From assembly GCF_002305895.1 (NCBI RefSeq), contig NZ_CP022203.1, positions 5,062,501 to 5,126,500 of the forward strand: a stretch of DNA of 64,000 nt, written 5' to 3'. The stretch comes from Corallococcus macrosporus DSM 14697 (lineage in GTDB: Bacteria; Myxococcota; Myxococcia; Myxococcales; Myxococcaceae). The notes below the pieces were generated by a model. The model was not told the DNA's origin. It ran no database searches and was given only the letters and a program-made list of their open reading frames with translations. The position numbers were made by a program, and so were the translations under genes. Shown here one piece after another: positions 36,938-46,325 of this stretch. Positions within the stretch are counted from its first letter, which is position 1; the number at the start of each line of letters is the position of its first letter.

Positions 36938-38103
36938 CTGTCGGAGATGTCCACGGAGTACCCCAGCTCCAGCGTGGGCGCGGACGCCGCCACCAGGAAC
37001 TGGCGGAAGTGCAGCGCCTTGCCGGGCAGGCCCGACGTCTCCGGCGTCGCGCTCTCCGGAGACTCATACTGCTCCAGGCTGCCGCCCTCCCGCCGGTAGT
37101 TGAACACCGCGGGGAAGTGCGCCTTGGCGCGCAGCTCCGCCACGGGCCAGGACACGCGCGGCAGCGCCAGCTTCAGCCGCCCGGAGAGGTGGAAGACGCC
37201 CAGCTCGCGCGACAGCACCACCTCCAGCGTGCCGCCCGTCTCCCCCAGCCGCGCCGGGGCGGCCTTCAACGTCAGCGTGCCCTCCTGCGACTCCACGGGC
37301 ACGGGGATGGCGTTGAGGGTGACGCGCTCCAGCCGGTGGCCCTCCGGCAGCACCAGCTCCAGCGGCTGTTCGCGGTCCAGGCTCAGCGCGTAGCTGACGC
37401 GCAACGTGGCGCGGCCCTCCAGCGTGGACACCCAGGACGCGGTGGCTTCGGTGATGCGCGGCTCGAGCGGCGGGCGCACCTGCTGCTTCTGGCTGCTCGC
37501 GGCCCGCGCCACCGACGCGCGCCAGCCGACGCGCAGCGCCCCCTGCACCGGATAGACGGCGTGGGACTCGCCGCCCAGAGAGGCCAGGGGCTCCGTGAGC
37601 GTGAAGACGGAGGTGTCCGCCTCCAGCGCCAGCGGCACCGGGGGCGCATGCGGCCCGAAGCGCAACCGGGCCCGGCGCTCCGGCCCCGTGCCCGGCGAGC
37701 GGATGGAGACGCCCACGTCGAAGACGTAGCGCCCCGCCTTCCGCGTGAGCAGGCAGAGGTAGCCATCCACCACGCCCACGGTGCCCCCCTCCAGCGAGGG
37801 CAGCGTGGCCGGGTAGGTGTCCGCGTCGAGCTGGAGCAGGCGCACCTGCGTCCAGCGTCCATCCGCGAGCACCTCCACGTCGAAGTGCCCGTCCACGAAG
37901 AGGGCATCCGCCGTGAGCCGGCCCTTGAGCTGGCTCTTCACCAGCGCGTCCGTTGGCGGCGGCGTCGCGGGCGCGTCCTGGCGCTGCGCGTAGAGGGGAA
38001 TCAGCTCCTGCAGCGGCACGGTGGCGGTGCCGGAGGGCGTCGAGGCGGCCGCGGCATCGGCCGTGGTCAGCAGCAGTCCAACGAAGAGCGGTACGGTCCA
38101 CAT
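36925..38103 (-). CDS. Exported beta-rich protein beside a CreD-like gene
   Basis: A 392-residue protein with a leader (MWTVPLFVGLLLTTADAAAA). The mature part is rich in beta-strands, with PLQELIPLYAQ, FVDGHFDVEVLADGRWTQV, LLQLDADTYPATLPSLEGG and the C-terminal LELGYSVDISDSYFR. No catalytic motif was recognised. It lies seven bases after the CreD-like membrane protein gene, so the pair forms an operon that faces the two-component genes. It may be an envelope partner of the CreD-like protein or a target of the regulator. Confidence 0.7.
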   Translation of the reverse strand: MWTVPLFVGLLLTTADAAAASTPSGTATVPLQELIPLYAQRQDAPATPPPTDALVKSQLKGRLTADALFVDGHFDVEVLADGRWTQVRLLQLDADTYPATLPSLEGGTVGVVDGYLCLLTRKAGRYVFDVGVSIRSPGTGPERRARLRFGPHAPPVPLALEADTSVFTLTEPLASLGGESHAVYPVQGALRVGWRASVARAASSQKQQVRPPLEPRITEATASWVSTLEGRATLRVSYALSLDREQPLELVLPEGHRLERVTLNAIPVPVESQEGTLTLKAAPARLGETGGTLEVVLSRELGVFHLSGRLKLALPRVSWPVAELRAKAHFPAVFNYRREGGSLEQYESPESATPETSGLPGKALHFRQFLVAASAPTLELGYSVDISDSYFR

Positions 38104-38110
38104 GGCGGAA

Positions 38111-39436
38111 TCAGCTCGCTTCCGGGGTGACGGGGGTGGAGGCAGCGGGAGGCGCGGCGTCGCGCGGAGGCGCACCGGGCGGCGACAAGTCGGAGAGGAA
38201 GGCGCGCACCCCGGCGCGGGTGGAGAGCACCATCAGCCCGAGCAACGCGGCCAGGATCTCCAGCGTGTAGATGAGGCCCGTGTAGCCCTGGAGGATGACG
38301 GCGCCGGTGGGGACCACCAGCGTGGCGCCCCACAGCCCCGCGAGCACGGGCAGGCGCTCCTTCGGGAAGAGCCAGCGGACGTAGCCCACCACCGCCGCGC
38401 CCAGGCCCAGCGCGCAGAGCGCATAGGCGGCGTAGAAGTTCATGAAGGCCGCCAGGTACGCCAGCAGCACGAAGAAGAAGCCGTACACGGCGGCCAGCAG
38501 GTACGTCTCGTGGAGCGCCAGCGTGCGGCGGTGGCGCAGCCCCAGGGCGGCCAGCAGCGCGAGCAGGGCCAGGAAGGGCACCCAGGCCCGGGTGGCCATG
38601 GTGCCCACCATCGCGTCGAAGGTCTTCTCCGAGGGCAGGATGACGCCCAGGTTCACCCCTGACTCCAGCGACTGGAAGGCCCAGTCCAGCGTCACCGCGT
38701 CCGCCGTGGTGTTCACCGACGACGCGGCCAGCACGCCCGACGGGTAGTCGTAGTTCTCCCCGCCCTCCACCGCGACGTGGACGCGCACGTCCCGCGCCGG
38801 CAGCGCCGGATCCAACCGGTACACGAACGAGTTCAGCCCCCGGGCCCGGTAGCGGATGGTGAAGCGGGACGTGGCGCCCTTGGCGATGCGGCCCGTCCAC
38901 ACCAGGCGGTTGCCGGCCTCACCCAGGTCCAGGCTGGACTCCTGCCCGTCCACCAGGAACTGGAGCTCCGACAGCAGCACCTGCGACTTGTCCATCTCCA
39001 TGGGGAAGATGAACGCCACGTCGATGTCCGTGCTCTCGCGGTTGACCACCGCGTAGTCGGCGTTGAGGGTGAAGTCGAAGCCGGAGAAGTAGCGCAGCCC
39101 GCGCTTGCGGTAGTTCATCTTCGCCTGCACCTCGACGTGCTGACGGTCGAAGGGCAGCGGCTTCAGCTCCGTGAAGATGGTGCCGCTGTGCACGTAGCGC
39201 AGGGACGGCGCGGGCTGGGTGACGGGCGCGCCCCAGCGGTCCTCCACCCCGGCCGCCAGCTCCGAGTTGGCGAAGTCCGTCCGGTCCGCCACCTGCCCGG
39301 CGATGACGGCCGTGGCGAAGACGACGATGACCAGGCTGCCGAAGACGTGGTGCGCCACGAGCCAGCGCAGGGCCCGGCGCAGGGCGCCGTCGGGCGCTCG
39401 CGGCGGACGGGGAGGAAGCGGAGGAGGTGCGTTCAT
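38111..39436 (-). CDS. CreD-like inner membrane protein
   Basis: A 441-residue membrane protein resembling CreD in architecture: one N-terminal membrane helix (FGSLVIVVFATAVIAGQVA), a large exported beta-rich domain (about 55-270), and a C-terminal bundle of about six helices (VPFLALLALLAALGLRHRRT; YGFFFVLLAYLAAFMNFYAA). The exported domain includes TDIDVAFIFPMEMDKSQVLL, in line with the family. CreD is linked with CreBC two-component systems and envelope stress or beta-lactam responses. Here it lies next to, but convergent with, such a pair. The family call is from topology and the terminal bundle; moderate confidence. Confidence 0.65.
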   Translation of the reverse strand: MNAPPPLPPRPPRAPDGALRRALRWLVAHHVFGSLVIVVFATAVIAGQVADRTDFANSELAAGVEDRWGAPVTQPAPSLRYVHSGTIFTELKPLPFDRQHVEVQAKMNYRKRGLRYFSGFDFTLNADYAVVNRESTDIDVAFIFPMEMDKSQVLLSELQFLVDGQESSLDLGEAGNRLVWTGRIAKGATSRFTIRYRARGLNSFVYRLDPALPARDVRVHVAVEGGENYDYPSGVLAASSVNTTADAVTLDWAFQSLESGVNLGVILPSEKTFDAMVGTMATRAWVPFLALLALLAALGLRHRRTLALHETYLLAAVYGFFFVLLAYLAAFMNFYAAYALCALGLGAAVVGYVRWLFPKERLPVLAGLWGATLVVPTGAVILQGYTGLIYTLEILAALLGLMVLSTRAGVRAFLSDLSPPGAPPRDAAPPAASTPVTPEAS

Positions 39437-39612
39437 GGGCGCAGGTTCGCCGCCCCCCGTGCAAGGGTGATGTCCCCCGTGTGCGGCCCCCGTGGAATGT
39501 TCGTGCAGATTTCGTGCAGGCCGGGGTGCAGCTTTCCCCCGCCCCGGGTACACTCGCAGTCCGTACCGCGTGCCGGACGCGGCCCTCTTCCCGAAGCCCC
39601 GACAAGGTCGTC

Positions 39613-40140
39613 ATGTCCGTCCCTGGAATTGGCTTCCCTGGCCCCTGGCGGCTCCGCGCTGGAGCCGAAGAATACGAGCTGCGCGTCGCGCGGGCCGTCA
39701 CCGCCCTCGACGAGCAGGCGTGCGTCCCCGCCGAGCACATCGCGTGGCAGCTCGACCACTGGCTGACCTCCGCCCGCCGCCCCCTGCTGGAGATGTACGA
39801 GGCCCTGGGCGGCATCCTCCCGTGGAACGCCAGCTCGCTGGAGCGGCCCCGGCAGGACCTGCGCGTGCGGGAGCGGCTGGTGGCGGCCCTGGAGCGCGGC
39901 GAGCTGGTGGCCCTGCGCGTGAAGCGCCGCGCCGCCGCCTGGGCGTGGCCGGAGCCCGCCCTGCCGCCGCCCCGGCCGGAGCCCGAGGTCACCCCCATCG
40001 CGCGCGCGCCGGTGGAGGTCTTCACCCTCTTCCCCGACCCCGCACGGCAGGCGGAGGCCCTGCGTCAGGCCGCCGCGGCGGGTGTGCCCTTCTGCGAGGA
40101 GTGCGAGAAGCGGAAGCAGCAGCGGGCGGCGGCGGCGTGA
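39613..40140 (+). CDS. Unknown protein coupled to a DUF4123 adaptor
   Basis: A 175-residue protein without leader or membrane segments. It opens with MSVPGIGFPGPWRLRAGAEE, has a helical centre with LDHWLTSARRPLLEMYEALG, then a Pro-rich stretch, and ends with a short Cys pair in PFCEECEKRKQQRAAAA. It ends in GTGA overlapping the start of the DUF4123 gene, so the two proteins are made together. The Cys pair could bind metal or be redox-active. The partner suggests a place in type VI secretion effector loading, but I do not recognise this family. Confidence 0.7.
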   Translation: MSVPGIGFPGPWRLRAGAEEYELRVARAVTALDEQACVPAEHIAWQLDHWLTSARRPLLEMYEALGGILPWNASSLERPRQDLRVRERLVAALERGELVALRVKRRAAAWAWPEPALPPPRPEPEVTPIARAPVEVFTLFPDPARQAEALRQAAAAGVPFCEECEKRKQQRAAAA

Positions 40141-40709
40141 GCGCGCCCGTCGCCCCCCAGCTCCCCGGCCTCTTGCGGTGGATGCGGCAGGCCACGGAGG
40201 ACGCGCCCACCTCGGCCATCTACGCCATCCTGGATGGCGCGCGGGCGCCCCACATCCACCGGCTGGTCCTCTCCTGCGGCCTGACGCAGAGCTGCCTCTA
40301 CGCGGGCAAGCTGCCTCCGGAGCTGGTGGAGGTGGCGCCCTACCTGGTGCAGCTCAGGCCCGGCGCGCCCGCCACGGAGCAGCTCCTCGCCGCGGGCTGG
40401 GGCAAGAGCTGGGGCATCTTCGTGCAGAGCCCGGCCCACCCGGACGCGCTGCGGCGGCACCTGCGGCGCTTCCTCAAGGTCAAGGACGCCCACGGCAAGT
40501 CCCTGGTGTTCCGCTACTACGACCCGCGCGTGCTGCGCGTCTACCTGCCCACCTGCACGGACGACGAGCTGGACTTCCTCTTCGGCCCCATCGAGCAGTT
40601 CTTCGCCGAGTCGGAGGACGGCGGCAGCATGCTCGCCTACGCACGCCGCCCCGAGGACGCCCCCCTGGACGCGCCGCCGCTCTCCATCCTGCCGACGCCG
40701 CTCGTCTGA
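40137..40709 (+). CDS. DUF4123 type VI secretion effector adaptor
   Basis: A 190-residue protein with the DUF4123 (Tap/TEC) pattern: AIYAILDGARAPHIHRLVLS, APYLVQLRPGAPATEQLL, GWGKSWGIFVQSPAHPDALR, RHLRRFLKVKDAHGKSLVFR, YYDPRVLRVYLPTCTDDELD and a terminal FFGP-like FLFGPIEQFF. Members load specific effectors onto VgrG tips of the type VI secretion system. No VgrG, PAAR or toxin gene is nearby; the next gene is an unrelated lipoprotein behind a terminator. It is therefore an isolated adaptor pair with its partner elsewhere or lost. Confidence 0.82.
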   Translation: MSAPVAPQLPGLLRWMRQATEDAPTSAIYAILDGARAPHIHRLVLSCGLTQSCLYAGKLPPELVEVAPYLVQLRPGAPATEQLLAAGWGKSWGIFVQSPAHPDALRRHLRRFLKVKDAHGKSLVFRYYDPRVLRVYLPTCTDDELDFLFGPIEQFFAESEDGGSMLAYARRPEDAPLDAPPLSILPTPLV

Positions 40710-40718
40710 GACGGGCGG

Positions 40719-40746
40719 GGGCGCACCGTCGAGCCGGTGCGCCCCT
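40719..40746. terminator. Strong bidirectional hairpin
   Basis: GGGGCGCACCG pairs with CGGTGCGCCCC (11 base pairs) around TCGAGC. It lies between the adaptor pair and the convergent lipoprotein gene. Confidence 0.75.
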
Positions 40747-40767
40747 GTCATACGACCCCTCCCCGCG

Positions 40768-42543
40768 TCAGTGCGCGGAGAGCAGCCGCCGGTCGAACGC
40801 GCGCGCCAGGCAGGCCTGGTTCGCCACGCTGTCCAGGTTCGTCGTGCGCATCTGGATTTCGAAGAACGGACGGCTCACCGACGTCACGACGGGGTCCGGC
40901 ACCCAGAAGGGCGTGGACGGGACCGTCATGCCCGTGGCGAGGAACGGCGAGAGGTCGCCGTTCTCGTCGATGTGCGTGAAGGCGGTGCGCGCCTCGCGGC
41001 CGTGGCAGCCGCTGCACGTGTTCAGGGAGAACTGGTGCCGGGCGTTGTTGTTCGCGATGCCCGCCGCGCGCCAGAACGAGTCCGTCGGCGACGTCATCCA
41101 CGGGAACGCGCCGAGGAACGGCGTGCTCGCGGAGGGGAACGTCGGCGGCACGGTGTAGCTGTTGGCCAGGATGGCGGGCGTGTTCGCGTTGATGAAGTCG
41201 CGCAGCACGGTCGTGTTGTTGTGCGAGTCGCCCGGCGTCAGCACCGTGGGCTGGCCCAGCAGCCGGTTCACCGCGGGGCCCGAGCCCATCAGGTGGAACT
41301 CACGCAGCTCCCACGGGTAGCGCAGCCACTCCTCGTTGGTGCGGATCTGGTTGATGGCGCTGCCGTTCGGCTTGCGGGGCGCGGCGTTGCGCACCACCAC
41401 CTGCTGCGTGAGGCTGGCCAGCGCCGCGTTGTACGCCGAGCTGCCCAGAATCATGGACGGCGACGACAGGTTCAACCAGCCCCGCGCCCACGTCCGGACC
41501 GCGTCACAGCTCGCGTGCGGGACGCCGTACTCGAAGATGACCAGGAAGGGCCGCGTGGCGCAGGTTCCGCTCGTCCGGTCCACCGCCGCGAAGACGAAGC
41601 GCAGCTCGCCCGCGTTGCCGGAGGCGTAGGCGGACGGCCCCGCGTCCCCGCCCAGGTCCAGGCGGTTGACGATGGCCACCAGCTTGAACGGCGACCGCGC
41701 CAGCTCCAGCGCGCCGCCCGTGCGAGGCCACGGCGTGAGGATGCGCGCCGTCATCGCCGGGCGGGCCGGCACCGTCCAGCCGTTGATGTTCTGGTTCACC
41801 GTCCACTGACGCAGCCAGTGCTCCGTCAGGGTGGCCGGCGGGATGTACGAGCTCGCCATCTCCCGCATCAGGTGGTTGAACGTCCACACCCCGTTCGGGT
41901 TGCCCGCGTTCGTGCACGGGTCATAGGTGCGCGTCGGGTCATTCACCACGCCGGGGTGGGTGATGATGAGCGAGTTCTCCGGCTTCACCGCGGGGGAGAT
42001 GCCCACGGGGGTGATGGGGATGGGGACGCCCGGCACGAAGACGCTGGGCGACAACGGCGTGAGGACCCGGTCGGAGACGCGGACGCGGTTGTCGAAGGTG
42101 GGGTGCGTCAGCGGCGTCTGCGGAGTGCGCGCCTGGAACTCGCGGATGCGGTCCTGCGTGGCCCGGAGCGTGACGAAGTCCACGTCGCCAATGGCGGAGA
42201 ACAGGCCGTCCCCCGCGCGCTCGTCGCCGTTGAGGCCCTGGTCGTTCAGCACCAGCGCCTGGCCCGAGTCCGACGTCACGGGCACCTGCTGGAACGCCTG
42301 CCCCTGCGCGAGCCGCGCGCGGATGAGGCTGCGCGTCTTCGCCGTCAGCGCGCCGTCGAGCGCGATGGCGTCCATGGACTCGATGACGGGCCTGGCGCCC
42401 GTCTGCGCCTGCTCCTGGGTGGCGGCCGTGGGCTCCTCCGAAGGGAGGGACTCAGCGCCGCCGCACCCCACCACCAGGGACGCGGCGACGACACCAGACC
42501 AGGCGCGCACTGCGCCTGGAATCTTCTTGAAAGACAGTTTCAT
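40768..42543 (-). CDS. Large lipoprotein with a single c-type heme motif
   Basis: A 591-residue predicted lipoprotein (leader ending SLVVGCGG). The ATG at 42543 has GAGGAG upstream. Residues of about 70-125 resemble an exported beta-domain with LNDQGLNGDERAGDGLFSA. A central region contains PFKLVAIVNRLDLGGDAG and FLVIFEYGVPHASC. Near the C-terminus LNTCSGCHGREARTAF supplies one C-x-x-C-H heme-attachment motif, followed by a Met-rich stretch that could offer an axial ligand. Only one heme site is present in a very long protein. Whether it is an electron carrier or an oxidase is unknown. The 258 bases upstream (42544-42801) contain no gene I can support. Confidence 0.78.
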   Translation of the reverse strand: MKLSFKKIPGAVRAWSGVVAASLVVGCGGAESLPSEEPTAATQEQAQTGARPVIESMDAIALDGALTAKTRSLIRARLAQGQAFQQVPVTSDSGQALVLNDQGLNGDERAGDGLFSAIGDVDFVTLRATQDRIREFQARTPQTPLTHPTFDNRVRVSDRVLTPLSPSVFVPGVPIPITPVGISPAVKPENSLIITHPGVVNDPTRTYDPCTNAGNPNGVWTFNHLMREMASSYIPPATLTEHWLRQWTVNQNINGWTVPARPAMTARILTPWPRTGGALELARSPFKLVAIVNRLDLGGDAGPSAYASGNAGELRFVFAAVDRTSGTCATRPFLVIFEYGVPHASCDAVRTWARGWLNLSSPSMILGSSAYNAALASLTQQVVVRNAAPRKPNGSAINQIRTNEEWLRYPWELREFHLMGSGPAVNRLLGQPTVLTPGDSHNNTTVLRDFINANTPAILANSYTVPPTFPSASTPFLGAFPWMTSPTDSFWRAAGIANNNARHQFSLNTCSGCHGREARTAFTHIDENGDLSPFLATGMTVPSTPFWVPDPVVTSVSRPFFEIQMRTTNLDSVANQACLARAFDRRLLSAH

Positions 42544-42801
42544 GGGGGACTCCTCGCGGATGAACTGCACCGCGGCCTTGTGCACCCCGCAGGCCAGAGT
42601 CCATTTCACAGGCGGCCCCCGGCAACCCCCGCGTCACGGCGGGCGCCAATGACAAACCACGCCACAGCGTGACTCGCCTTGTAACACCAGACGTCACAGC
42701 TTCACCTCGAAAGCCGAGGAGACGCGACTTCCAGCTTCAAGGGTGTCATTGCCGTCCCAGGGTGTTGAATTGCAGCAGGGCCACCCGGGTCCCCCGCACC
42801 G

Positions 42802-43794
42802 TCAATCCGCCGGGAGCGGCCTCACCTCCAGTTGCTTGGACGCGAGGAACTCCGGATTGAACACCTTGGAGGCGTAGCGGCTGCCATGGTCGCAGAGGAA
42901 GGTGACGATGCGCAGGCCCTCGCCCCGGTGACGGCGCGCCAGCTCCCAGGCCGCGCGCACGTTGAGGGCCGCGGACGTGCCCACCACCAGCGCGTCCTCG
43001 CGGGCCAGGTGGTAGAGCATCTCCACCATCTCCTGGTCGCCCAGGCGCATGGCCTCATCCACGCGGGCGCGGCGGAAGTTCTCCGTGAGGCGCATGATGC
43101 CAATGCCCTCGGTGATGGAGGAGCCCGGCCCCTCCATGCGCCCTTCGCGCACGAAGGAGAAGAGCCCGGAGCCCGGCGGGTCCACCAGCACCACGCGCAG
43201 GTGGGGGTTCTTCTCCTTCAGGTAGCGGCTGACGCCGCCCAGGGTGCCGCCGCTGCCCACGGACGCCACCAGCACGTCCACGCGCCCCTCGCACTGCTCC
43301 CAGATTTCAGGGCCCGTCGTCTCGTAGTGGGCGTCGCCGTTGGCCGGGTTCTCGAACTGGTTCGCCCAGAAGCCGCCCTCCGCCTCCGCCAGCACGCGCG
43401 CCTGGTGGAAGAAGTGGCTCGGGTTGGCGAAGGGCACGGCCGGGAGCTTGCGGACCTCCACGCCCATGGCCTCCAGCAGCTCGTACTTCTCGCGGGCCTG
43501 GTTGTCCGGCATCGTGACGACCACGCGGTAGCCGCGCTCGCGGCCCAGCAGGCCCAGGCCGATGCCGGTGTTGCCCGCGGTGCCCTCGAAGATGGCGCCG
43601 CCCGGCTCGAGCAGGCCCCGCGCCTCCGCGCCCTGAATCATCCCCTTGGCGGCGCGGTCCTTGATGCTGCCGCCGGGGTTCATGAACTCGGCCTTCGCGA
43701 GAATTTCACACCCCGTCCGCCGGCTCAGCGAGCCAATGCGGAGCAGCGGGGTGTTTCCGACGGAGTCCCAGAGCGTTCCGATGCGAGGCGCCAT
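42802..43794 (-). CDS. Cysteine synthase-type PLP enzyme
   Basis: A fold-type II PLP enzyme of 330 residues, most like O-acetylserine sulfhydrylase. The PLP Lys is in NPGGSIKDRAAKGMI; the substrate loop is EGTAGNTGIGLGLL, where Ser of the usual T-S-G-N-T is Ala; the phosphate loop is VGSGGTLGGV. The centre contains NPANGDAHYETTGPEIWEQ and ITEGIG, as in the family. It would make cysteine from O-acetylserine and sulfide. The Ala change and its place outside any sulfur operon leave room for a different beta-replacement substrate. Its own transcription unit after the efflux operon terminator. Confidence 0.88.
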   Translation of the reverse strand: MAPRIGTLWDSVGNTPLLRIGSLSRRTGCEILAKAEFMNPGGSIKDRAAKGMIQGAEARGLLEPGGAIFEGTAGNTGIGLGLLGRERGYRVVVTMPDNQAREKYELLEAMGVEVRKLPAVPFANPSHFFHQARVLAEAEGGFWANQFENPANGDAHYETTGPEIWEQCEGRVDVLVASVGSGGTLGGVSRYLKEKNPHLRVVLVDPPGSGLFSFVREGRMEGPGSSITEGIGIMRLTENFRRARVDEAMRLGDQEMVEMLYHLAREDALVVGTSAALNVRAAWELARRHRGEGLRIVTFLCDHGSRYASKVFNPEFLASKQLEVRPLPAD

Positions 43795-43812
43795 GGGCGG
43801 TGCTTAACGCGA

Positions 43813-43845
43813 AGGGCGGGGCCCGTCACCGGGAACCACCGCCCT
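43813..43845 (-). terminator. Nested hairpin near the end of the efflux operon
   Basis: AGGGCGG pairs with CCGCCCT around an inner CCCG-TCAC-CGGG hairpin. It lies between the last efflux gene and cysteine synthase, both leftward. Confidence 0.5.
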
Positions 43846-43849
43846 GCCC

Positions 43850-45082
43850 TCAATCCGCCCGCATGGCCTCCACCGGGTCCAGCTTCGCCGCGCGGGCCGC
43901 CGGGTAGATGCCGAACAGCAGCCCCACGCCGCAGCTCATGAACAGGGCCAGGCCCACCGCCCAGGGCGGCACCTGCATGGGGAAGCCCATCATCCAGTTC
44001 CCCAGGAACACCAGGCCGAAGCCCAGCCCCAGGCCCAGGGCGCCGCCCAGCAGCGACAGCAGCACCGCCTCGGTGGCGAACTGGCCCAGGATGCGGCGCT
44101 TGCGCGCGCCCAGCGCCTTGCGCACGCCAATCTCCCGCGTCCGCTCCATCACCGACACCAGCATGATGTTGAGGATGCCGATGCCGCCCACCACGAGCGA
44201 CAGCAGGCACACGCCCACGCCCGCGATGGTGATGACCTGGGAGAGCTGATTGAACGACGCCGTCACCGACTCGTTCGTGTGGATTTCAAAGTCGTTGGGC
44301 AGGTTCGCCGGCACGTCGCGGCGCCGGCGCATCAGGTTGGCGACCTCGTCCTGCGCCTTGCTGAACAGCTCCGGGGACGTCGCCTGCACGCTGATGTCCA
44401 GCGAGCGCCGCTTCCCGAAGAGCTGGTGGAAGACGGTCAGCGGGATCATCACCTGGTTGTCCATGCTGAACATGCCCAGCATGCTCCCCCGCTTCTCCAG
44501 CAGGCCGATGACGCGGAAGGGCCGGCCCTTGATGCGCACCTCGTGCCCCACGGGGTTCATGCCCGGAAACAGCGAGTCCGACACATCCGTCCCCAGGAGC
44601 ACCACGTAGCGCCCGTCCAGCGCCTCCACCTCGTTGAAGTAGCGCCCCGCCTGCACCGACACGCCGCTGACCAGCGGGTAGTTGGCGGGCGTGCCGAACA
44701 CGCGAACCGACGGCGCCGTCTCCTGGCTCGCGGTGGACAGCTTCTCGCCCCCCTCGTCATCCGTGGGCACCACCACGCCCACCGACGGGCAGAACTCCTC
44801 GATGGCGCGCGCGTCGGACATCTCCAGGTCCTTGCGCTTGGCGTACTTGGCCCAGTTGATGCGCCCGAAGCCGCCCGCGGGCCACTTCGTCACCTGGAAG
44901 GTGTGGGCCCCCATCCGCCCCAGGTCGTTGTTCACCTTGATGCGCAGGCCCTCGATGAGCCCCATCATGGTGATGACCGTGGCCACGCCGATGACGATGC
45001 CCAGCAGCGTCAACAGCGAGCGCAGCGGGTTGCCCAGGAAGGTGCCCAGCGCCAGCCGCAGATTGTCCAGGAACGCTCGCAT
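43850..45082 (-). CDS. MacB-like ABC transporter permease, second copy
   Basis: A 410-residue permease with the MacB/FtsX layout: an N-terminal membrane helix (SLLTLLGIVIGVATVITMM), a periplasmic domain of about 200 residues, and three C-terminal helices including GVGVCLLSLVVGGIGILNIM with the conserved [20 protein letters not shown] loop. It ends PAARAAKLDPVEAMRAD. It is distinct from the neighbouring permease; the two probably form a heterodimer with the ATPase. Last gene of the efflux operon, four bases after the first permease. Confidence 0.92.
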   Translation of the reverse strand: MRAFLDNLRLALGTFLGNPLRSLLTLLGIVIGVATVITMMGLIEGLRIKVNNDLGRMGAHTFQVTKWPAGGFGRINWAKYAKRKDLEMSDARAIEEFCPSVGVVVPTDDEGGEKLSTASQETAPSVRVFGTPANYPLVSGVSVQAGRYFNEVEALDGRYVVLLGTDVSDSLFPGMNPVGHEVRIKGRPFRVIGLLEKRGSMLGMFSMDNQVMIPLTVFHQLFGKRRSLDISVQATSPELFSKAQDEVANLMRRRRDVPANLPNDFEIHTNESVTASFNQLSQVITIAGVGVCLLSLVVGGIGILNIMLVSVMERTREIGVRKALGARKRRILGQFATEAVLLSLLGGALGLGLGFGLVFLGNWMMGFPMQVPPWAVGLALFMSCGVGLLFGIYPAARAAKLDPVEAMRAD

Positions 45083-45086
45083 CGGG

Positions 45087-46325
45087 CTACTCGTAACGGA
45101 GGGCTTCCACGGGGTCCAGGTTCGCCGCGCGCGCCGCCGGCCAGATGCCGAACAGCAGGCCCACCAGCGCGGCGAAGCCCACCCCCGCCACCACCGTCAT
45201 CGGCTGCACGTCCGCGGCCAGCGGCGTGATGAGCGACACCACCTTGGCCGTCCCCAACCCCACCGTGGTGCCCAGCAGGCCGCCCACCGCGGACACGCTG
45301 GAGGCCTCCATCAGGAACTGGAAGACGATGGTCCGCTTCCGCGCCCCCAGCGCGCGCCGCACGCCAATCTCCCGCGTCCGCTCGCGCACCGACACCAGCA
45401 TGATGTTCATGATGCCAATGCCGCCCACCAGCAGCGTGATGAGGCCCACGCCCACGGCCACGCCGTAGAGCGCGCCGGTGAGCTGCTCGTATGTCTGCGC
45501 CATGGCCTCCGGCCGGTTGATGGAGAAGTCGTCGTCCGCCCCCGGCGGCGTGGAGCGCACGCGCCGCATGATGCCGGTGAGCTGGTCCTCCGCGGACCGC
45601 ATCTGGGTGGCGTCCGCCACCGCCAGGGCAATCTCGAAGCGGCGGCCCTTGCCGAAGCTCGAATAGAACGTCTTGAAGGGGATGAAGACGATGAGGTCCA
45701 TGCTCTCGCCCATCACCTTCCCCTTCCGGCTGAGCGTGCCCACCACCTGGAAGCTGCGGTTGTCCACGCGAATCGACTGGCCCACGGGGCTGACGCCCGG
45801 GAAGAGCCCGTCCGCCACGTCCGCGCCAATCACCGCCACCGGGCGCGTCGTCGCGTCATCCGCGTCGGTGAGGAAGCGCCCCGCGGTGACTTCGTAGCCG
45901 GAGATGTCCAGGTACTCGTACGTCACGCCCTGGATGCGCACGGTGGACATCTGCTCGCCGCCGTGCGCCACGTCCGACAACTTCGACACCGACGGGGACA
46001 AGGACGTCACGAAGGGCGCCAGCGCGCGCAGCCGGTGCACCTGGTCCAGGGTGAAGTTCTTCCGGTTGCGGTACTTCCACCAGTCGCCCTTGATCATCCA
46101 GGGGAACTTGGACACGTACATCGTGTTCGCGCCGAAGGTCGCGAGCTGCTTGTGGAACGACGTGTTGAGCCCCTGGATGATGCCGACGATGGCCAGCAGC
46201 GTGGCCACGCCGATACCGATGCCCAGGGTGGTCAGCACCGTGCGCAGGCGGTTGGCCCGCAGGGAGAACACGGCGATGCGCGCGCCTTCCAGCACATCCA
46301 CGCGGAAGGCGGACCGCTGGCTCAT
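45087..46325 (-). CDS. MacB-like ABC transporter permease, first copy
   Basis: A 412-residue permease of the MacB/FtsX type. The N-terminal helix is in [20 protein letters not shown]. The periplasmic domain contains [19 protein letters not shown]. The C-terminal three helices include [20 protein letters not shown], then [20 protein letters not shown], ending [17 protein letters not shown]. Its ATG overlaps the ATPase stop (ATGA). There is no fused nucleotide-binding domain, unlike E. coli MacB, so it relies on the separate ATPase upstream. Confidence 0.92.
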   Translation of the reverse strand: MSQRSAFRVDVLEGARIAVFSLRANRLRTVLTTLGIGIGVATLLAIVGIIQGLNTSFHKQLATFGANTMYVSKFPWMIKGDWWKYRNRKNFTLDQVHRLRALAPFVTSLSPSVSKLSDVAHGGEQMSTVRIQGVTYEYLDISGYEVTAGRFLTDADDATTRPVAVIGADVADGLFPGVSPVGQSIRVDNRSFQVVGTLSRKGKVMGESMDLIVFIPFKTFYSSFGKGRRFEIALAVADATQMRSAEDQLTGIMRRVRSTPPGADDDFSINRPEAMAQTYEQLTGALYGVAVGVGLITLLVGGIGIMNIMLVSVRERTREIGVRRALGARKRTIVFQFLMEASSVSAVGGLLGTTVGLGTAKVVSLITPLAADVQPMTVVAGVGFAALVGLLFGIWPAARAANLDPVEALRYE

